Below, piece after piece: positions 41,337 through 45,134 of a DNA stretch of 45,134 nt; position 1 is the first letter of the stretch; the number at the start of each line of letters is the position of its first letter. The notes below the pieces were generated by a model that saw only the letters and a list, made by a program, of their open reading frames with translations, had not been told where the DNA came from and did not search any database. The translations under genes and the position numbers were made by a program. The DNA comes from DASRPD01 sp035646535 (lineage in GTDB: Bacteria; Actinomycetota; Acidimicrobiia; IMCC26256; JANYLB01). The stretch spans positions 1 through 45,134 of the forward strand of contig DASRPD010000028.1 of assembly GCA_035646535.1 (NCBI GenBank), read 5' to 3'.

Positions 41337-41403
41337 CCCTCTGCATCCCGAAGGTGGCCGGCGCGGTCGACGATCCGGGTCCGCCGGTCTCATGGCGGAG
41401 CGC

Positions 41404-41433
41404 TGAGCGACCGCTCACCCGGTGAGACTCACC
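41404..41433. terminator. Palindrome cluster between convergent genes
   Basis: TGAGCGACCGCTCA (41404-41417) and GGTGAGACTCACC (41421-41433) are adjacent dyads, and CTCACC at 41414-41419 can also pair with GGTGAG at 41421-41426. The cluster spans the stop codon of the reductase and the 92-nt convergent gap, which suits a bidirectional terminator or a protein-binding site. Confidence 0.4.
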
Positions 41434-42397
41434 GCGTGGCTTCGTCGATCCGAGTGAGCACGGCGTCGTCGAGACGGTCGATGACGTCGAGCGCGTCGAG
41501 GTTCTCGTCCAGCTGGGACGCTCGGCTGGCGCCCAGGATCACCGTGGACACGTGCGGGTTGCGGGCGCACCATGCGATCGCGAGCTGGGTGAGCGAACAG
41601 TCCAGCTCCTCGGCGATCGCGGCGAGCCGACGGACCTTGTCGCTCGCGGCCGGGTCGGTCACGCTCGGACGCAGCCACTCGTAGCCTGGCTGGGTCGCCC
41701 GGCTCCCCTCGGGCATGGCGTCCAGGTACTTGCCGGTCAACAGGCCCGATGCGAGCGGGCTCCACGTGGTGAGCCCCAGATCGACGTCCTCGTACAGACG
41801 CGCGTACTCACGCTCGACCCGACGTCGGTGCAACAGGTTGTACTGCGGCTGCTCCATCACGGGCTTGTGGAGGTGATGACGCTCCGCTATCGACCACGCG
41901 GACCGGATCTCGTCGGCCGTCCACTCCGAGGTGCCCCAATAGAGCGCCCGCCCGCTCGCGACGATGTCCGACATCGCCCACACGGTTTCCTCGATGGACG
42001 TCTCCGGATCGGCCCGGTGACAGAACAGAAGGTCCACGAAGTCGAGACCGAGGCGTTCGAGCGAGCCGTCGATCGCGTGCATGAGGTACTTGCGATTGAG
42101 GGTGTGGCGCATGTTCACGCCGTCGTCGAGCCCCCAGTACAGCTTCGTGGAGATCACGTACGAGTGGCGGGGCCAGCCGAGCTGGGCGATGGCGGCACCC
42201 ATGATCCGCTCGGATTCCCCACCGGCATACGCCTCGGCGTTGTCGAAGAAGTTGACCCCCCGGGCGTAGGCGAGCTCGAGCGTCTCGCGGGCCCGGCCGC
42301 CGTCGAGCTGACCGCCGAAGGTCACCCAGGATCCGAACGACAGCACACTGACCTTCAGCCCGGCTCTCCCCAGCCGGCGGTACTCCATCGTGGCCAT
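41429..42397 (-). CDS. Aldo/keto reductase, voltage-gated potassium channel beta-subunit-like
   Basis: This 322-residue NADPH-dependent TIM-barrel reductase starts at 42397 after AGAGGAG (MATMEYRRLGRAGLKVSVLS). The catalytic tetrad is Asp and Tyr in NFFDNAEAYAGG, Lys in ISTKLYW and His in LLFCHRAD. WSPLASGLLTGKY and STVILGASRASQLDENL form the cofactor site, as in Kv-beta and YghZ-type enzymes. The usual substrates are aldehydes and methylglyoxal-like carbonyls. It is divergent from the PLP lyase gene across 124 nt. Confidence 0.92.
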   Translation of the reverse strand: MATMEYRRLGRAGLKVSVLSFGSWVTFGGQLDGGRARETLELAYARGVNFFDNAEAYAGGESERIMGAAIAQLGWPRHSYVISTKLYWGLDDGVNMRHTLNRKYLMHAIDGSLERLGLDFVDLLFCHRADPETSIEETVWAMSDIVASGRALYWGTSEWTADEIRSAWSIAERHHLHKPVMEQPQYNLLHRRRVEREYARLYEDVDLGLTTWSPLASGLLTGKYLDAMPEGSRATQPGYEWLRPSVTDPAASDKVRRLAAIAEELDCSLTQLAIAWCARNPHVSTVILGASRASQLDENLDALDVIDRLDDAVLTRIDEATR

Positions 42398-42470
42398 CGT
42401 GTGGCTCCTCTCGCGTGGTCGTCAGGATCGCCGTGACCCGGCACTCGCGACCGGGGGCGCGTCGGCCGTA

Positions 42471-42476
42471 TCCTCG
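42471..42476 (+). promoter_or_regulatory. Candidate -10 box of the PLP lyase - sulfotransferase operon
   Basis: TATCCT fits TANNNT. A transcript from it would start near 42483, about 40 nt before the GTG at 42522, so unlike the other boxes this one would leave a leader. Confidence 0.35.
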
Positions 42477-42521
42477 CGCGGCACGACCGACCCGACCCCC
42501 GACAACGCGGATGGTGCCACC

Positions 42522-43916
42522 GTGGCCGACTACCCCTATCAGGATCGCTTCGCCGTGAACCGCAAGCTCCCCGAGCGCGGCCGCGACCGGGCGGACGTCT
42601 TGGCCGAGCTCGAGACCATGGCCACCGAGGAAGACGCGTTCTGGGAGACCGGGAAGTGCTCGGGCACGATGTACTGCGGCGACCACGATCACTACGGATT
42701 CATGAACGAAGCGTTCGGCCGCTTCGCCCACGTGAACGCGCTGCAACGCGACATGTGCCCGAGCGCGACCAAGTTCGAGGCCGAGATCATCTCCATGACG
42801 CTCGACCTGTTTCACGCCGACGCGGTGACCGACGGGAACCCGGCCGGCATCGTGACCACCGGTGGGACCGGCAGCATCATGCACGCGGTGCTCGCCTACC
42901 GAGAACACGCCGCCCAGACCCGCGGGGTGCGCCGGCCGAACCTGATCAAGCCCGAGACCGCGCACCCGGCGTTCGACAAGGCGTGCCACCTGTTCGGCGT
43001 GGAGCTGCGCAAGGCCCCGGTCGACCCCGTCACCACTCAGGCCGATGTCGGCTGGATCGCCGACGCGATCGACGACCAGACGGTGGCGCTCATCGGCTCG
43101 GCCTGCAACTACGGATACGGCACCATCGATCCGATGGCGGAGCTCGGTGACGTGGCGGCCTCACGAGGGGTCGGACTCCACGTCGACGGCTGTCTCGGCG
43201 GGTTCATCCTGCCGTTCGGTGAGGAGCTCGGCTACGACATCGCTCCGTTCGACTTTCGGGTGCCTGGTGTGACCAGCATCTCCGCCGATACGCACAAGTA
43301 CGGCTACGCGTTCAAGGGCACCTCGACGCTGAGCTTCCGGGACCAGGCGTTGCGCAACGCCCAGTACTTCTTCCTCACCGACTGGAGCGGCGGCAAGTAC
43401 TGCTCCCCCGGCATGGAGGGATCCCGCTCGGGCGGCTTGCTCGCGGCGACGTGGTCGGCGATGGTGACGCTCGGACACGACGGTTACCTCGGCTACGCGC
43501 GAGACATCTTCGAGGCGTCGTTCGCGATGCAGGACGCGGTGAGATCCCACCCCGAGCTACGACTCCTCGGCGCGCCGACCTTCCTGTTCAGCTTCACCAC
43601 CGACGAGTTCGACATCTACCACGTGAACGACTTCATGCGGACCCGGGGCTGGCGTTTCAACGGTCAGCAGTACCCGAACGCGCTGCACATGGCCGTCACC
43701 CGACCGCAGACCCAGCCCGGCGTCGTCGAGACATTCGCCACCGACCTCGCGGATGCGGTCGCGTACGCGCACGAACACCGCGACGAGACCCCCAAGTCGG
43801 CTGCGATATACGGCGGCGTTGCCGGCGGGATGAGCGACGAGGCCGACGAGCTCATCCGCGGTGTGATGGCACAGATGATGGACGGCCACCAGCAGATTCC
43901 CGCGTCCGCCGGTTGA
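42522..43916 (+). CDS. PLP-dependent lyase/decarboxylase, sphingosine-1-phosphate lyase-like
   Basis: This 464-residue fold-type I PLP enzyme starts at a GTG (VADYPYQDRFAVNRKLPERG). The segment LPERGRDRADVLAELETMAT near the start, TGGTGSIMHAVLAYREHA (cofactor phosphate site), ETAHPAFDKACHLFGVELRK, HVDGCLGGF and SADTHKYGYAFKGTS are those of sphingosine-1-phosphate lyases. Lys259 after His258 should bind PLP. There is no N-terminal membrane anchor, as in soluble bacterial relatives. Known for the family: cleavage of a phosphorylated long-chain base to an aldehyde and phosphoethanolamine; glutamate-decarboxylase-like chemistry is the alternative. The stop overlaps the sulfotransferase start by one base (TGATG). 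Confidence 0.88.
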   Translation: MADYPYQDRFAVNRKLPERGRDRADVLAELETMATEEDAFWETGKCSGTMYCGDHDHYGFMNEAFGRFAHVNALQRDMCPSATKFEAEIISMTLDLFHADAVTDGNPAGIVTTGGTGSIMHAVLAYREHAAQTRGVRRPNLIKPETAHPAFDKACHLFGVELRKAPVDPVTTQADVGWIADAIDDQTVALIGSACNYGYGTIDPMAELGDVAASRGVGLHVDGCLGGFILPFGEELGYDIAPFDFRVPGVTSISADTHKYGYAFKGTSTLSFRDQALRNAQYFFLTDWSGGKYCSPGMEGSRSGGLLAATWSAMVTLGHDGYLGYARDIFEASFAMQDAVRSHPELRLLGAPTFLFSFTTDEFDIYHVNDFMRTRGWRFNGQQYPNALHMAVTRPQTQPGVVETFATDLADAVAYAHEHRDETPKSAAIYGGVAGGMSDEADELIRGVMAQMMDGHQQIPASAG

Positions 43917-44839
43917 TGGCGCCGTCACACGCGCTCATCGCGGGCGTGAACAAGGCGGGGACGACGTCGTTGTTCGCCGCGCTGGCCCAGCACCCTGACA
44001 TCGCCGGCGCGGCGGTCAAGGAGACGCGGTACTTCCTCCCCGCGCGCTACGGACAACCGCTGGAGCCGGTCGACGTGTTCGATCGTCACTTCGCCGGCGC
44101 GCCCGACAACGTCGTGCGACTGGAGGCGACACCCTCGTATATCTACGGCGGCGAGGCGGTCGGCGCGGCGATCGACGAACGGCTCCCCGACCCCCGGGTG
44201 CTCGTGGTGTTGCGCGAGCCGGTGAGCCGAGCAATCTCGTTCTTCCGCTACCAGAAGACCCGGCTGCGATTCCCGGCCGAGCTCGACCTGGATGAATACC
44301 TCTCCGAGGCGGACCGGCTGACCGGCGAGGACTTCGATGATCCGGCGAGCGAGCGGTACATGGCGTTCCGCGGTGGCTGCTACGCGATGTTCCTGCCCGA
44401 TTGGTTCGCTCGCTTCGACCCCGAGCGGCTGCGGATCGTCTACTTCGAGGACCTCGTCGCCGACCCACGCACCGAGCTGCGCGCCACGGTCGCGTGGCTC
44501 GGGCTCGACCCCGACCGGCTTCCACCGGAGGCTTTCGCGTCCGAGAACCGCACCACCGACTTCAAGAGCAAGAGTCTCCAGCGGGTCGCGCTGTTCGGCA
44601 ATGACCGGTTCGAACAGTTCCTCCGCCGCCACATGGGCCTCAAGCGCCGACTTCGGGCCGCGTACTACCGGCTGAACGGTCGGGCTCGCCCTCTGGACGA
44701 CGTGTCCGCCGCGGCGCGGGCGGAGCTGACGGCGCGCTACCGGGCGCCGAACGACGAGCTTGCCCGCTTGCTGTCAGGCCACGGGGTCGCGCTCGCCGAT
44801 TGGCTCGACGACGCGAGTCGGACGCGCGTCACGCCATAG
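43916..44839 (+). CDS. PAPS-dependent sulfotransferase
   Basis: This 307-residue sulfotransferase moves sulfate from PAPS to an acceptor hydroxyl or amine. The 5'-phosphosulfate loop is GVNKAGTTSLFAALAQHP (Lys13, Thr16 and Thr17). The 3'-phosphate motif is VLVVLREPVSRAISFFRYQ. YFEDLVADPRTELRATVAWL is the usual C-terminal helix of the heparan N-sulfotransferase-like group. No signal peptide or membrane helix is visible. It is translated directly from the lyase stop (TGATG), which implies tight co-expression. A sulfated lipid or glycan product is plausible, but the acceptor is unknown. The last 66 nt overlap the opposing membrane-protein gene. Confidence 0.92.
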   Translation: MAPSHALIAGVNKAGTTSLFAALAQHPDIAGAAVKETRYFLPARYGQPLEPVDVFDRHFAGAPDNVVRLEATPSYIYGGEAVGAAIDERLPDPRVLVVLREPVSRAISFFRYQKTRLRFPAELDLDEYLSEADRLTGEDFDDPASERYMAFRGGCYAMFLPDWFARFDPERLRIVYFEDLVADPRTELRATVAWLGLDPDRLPPEAFASENRTTDFKSKSLQRVALFGNDRFEQFLRRHMGLKRRLRAAYYRLNGRARPLDDVSAAARAELTARYRAPNDELARLLSGHGVALADWLDDASRTRVTP

Positions 44840-45134
44840 CTGCTGCCGGGCGGCTGCACCGTCCGGCTCGGGGTCTGCGGTGCGCTCCGCTTCGCCGAGA
44901 ATGAGGAACGCGACCGCGCACTCCCCGACGATGAGCATCATCGCCGGGATCGCGACCCCGGAGTCGTTGAGGGCGTAGCCCAAGACGGCCGTGACGGCGA
45001 GGGCACCGAGCGTCGCCGACAGCGTCGTGACCCTGCGGGTGAGCGCGAGGACAAGTCCGGGCCGGGCGAACCAGAGGTAGACGGCGACGCCGATCGCGAT
45101 CGGGATCATCCACACGAACACGGTGCCCTGGAAC
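44774..45134 (-). CDS. C-terminal part of a membrane protein, cut by the right edge
   Basis: The minus-strand frame is open from the right edge to a stop at 44774-44776, about 119 residues. It holds two clear hydrophobic helices (FVWMIPIAIGVAVYLWFARP and TLGALAVTAVLGYALN) and a third (VAIPAMMLIVGECAVAFLIL), then a charged soluble tail of about 40 residues ending EPIGERDPVA. The frame continues before the first internal GTG (FQGTVFVW), so the true start is outside the window. I do not recognise the family. The last 66 nt overlap the 3' end of the sulfotransferase gene in the convergent sense. Confidence 0.65.
   Translation of the reverse strand, partial: FQGTVFVWMIPIAIGVAVYLWFARPGLVLALTRRVTTLSATLGALAVTAVLGYALNDSGVAIPAMMLIVGECAVAFLILGEAERTADPEPDGAAARQQLWRDARPTRVVEPIGERDPVA

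Noticed and set aside
1..45134. CRISPR arrays, tRNA or rRNA genes, insertion sequences, prophage or integron parts
   Set aside because: I found no regularly spaced repeats, tRNA-like or rRNA-like sequence, transposase or integrase motifs. The only tandem repeats are the short ones listed.

Overview
The window is GC-rich, gene-dense DNA with almost no long gaps. It looks like a chromosome segment of a free-living actinobacterium. A mycothiol-dependent enzyme, a fused LivH-LivM permease, many ATGA/GTGA gene overlaps, frequent GTG starts and TANNNT boxes placed about 6 nt before start codons all fit Actinomycetota, and the mix of lipid and acyl-CoA genes reminds me of Acidimicrobiia. The class-level placement is inference. 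I see no tRNA, rRNA, CRISPR array, phage gene or insertion sequence. No stretch above 300 bases lacks a gene.

Layout. (1) 1-7598, minus strand: a secreted PQQ-type sugar dehydrogenase with a PKD domain, cut by the left edge; a four-gene Ugp/MalFGK-type carbohydrate importer in the order C-A-E-B; a crotonase. (2) 7719-10876: a TetR regulator translationally coupled to a ferritin-like diiron protein, facing a DUF7064-like protein and an NTF2-like protein. (3) 11083-16491, plus strand: a branched-chain-amino-acid-type importer, livK-livHM(fused)-livG-livF, plus a two-helix membrane protein. (4) 16610-23067: an FMN/4Fe-4S/FAD dienoyl-CoA-reductase-like enzyme, a polytopic membrane protein, a TauD-like dioxygenase, a metallo-beta-lactamase-fold hydrolase and an ACMSD-type amidohydrolase. 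(5) 23103-27606: a second crotonase facing an SDR - mycothiol-dependent isomerase-like - acyl-CoA ligase operon, then alkB. (6) 27634-33756, minus strand: a DrrA-type ABC exporter with two permeases, two membrane-anchored coiled-coil proteins of unknown role, and a formylglycine-type sulfatase. (7) 33899-41336, plus strand: an internally deleted amidohydrolase remnant, a TetR regulator, an amidohydrolase - SDR - amidohydrolase block, a MFE-2-type SDR, two short tandem repeats, an internally deleted acyl-CoA ligase and a GNAT acetyltransferase. (8) 41429-45134: an aldo/keto reductase facing a sphingosine-1-phosphate-lyase-like PLP enzyme coupled to a PAPS sulfotransferase, and the tail of a membrane protein cut by the right edge.

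Taken together the genes suggest scavenging of sugars or polyol phosphates, amino acids, sulfate esters and lipid or aromatic carboxylates, with CoA activation (ligases), beta-oxidation-like steps (crotonases, SDRs, dienoyl-CoA reductase) and ring-cleavage-type decarboxylases or hydrolases (amidohydrolases). The most notable observations are two genes that each keep both ends but have lost their middle (33899-34296 and 39657-40612), the tandem repeats beside the second of these, a recurrent leaderless-promoter geometry, and the uncharacterised coiled-coil pair beside the exporter.
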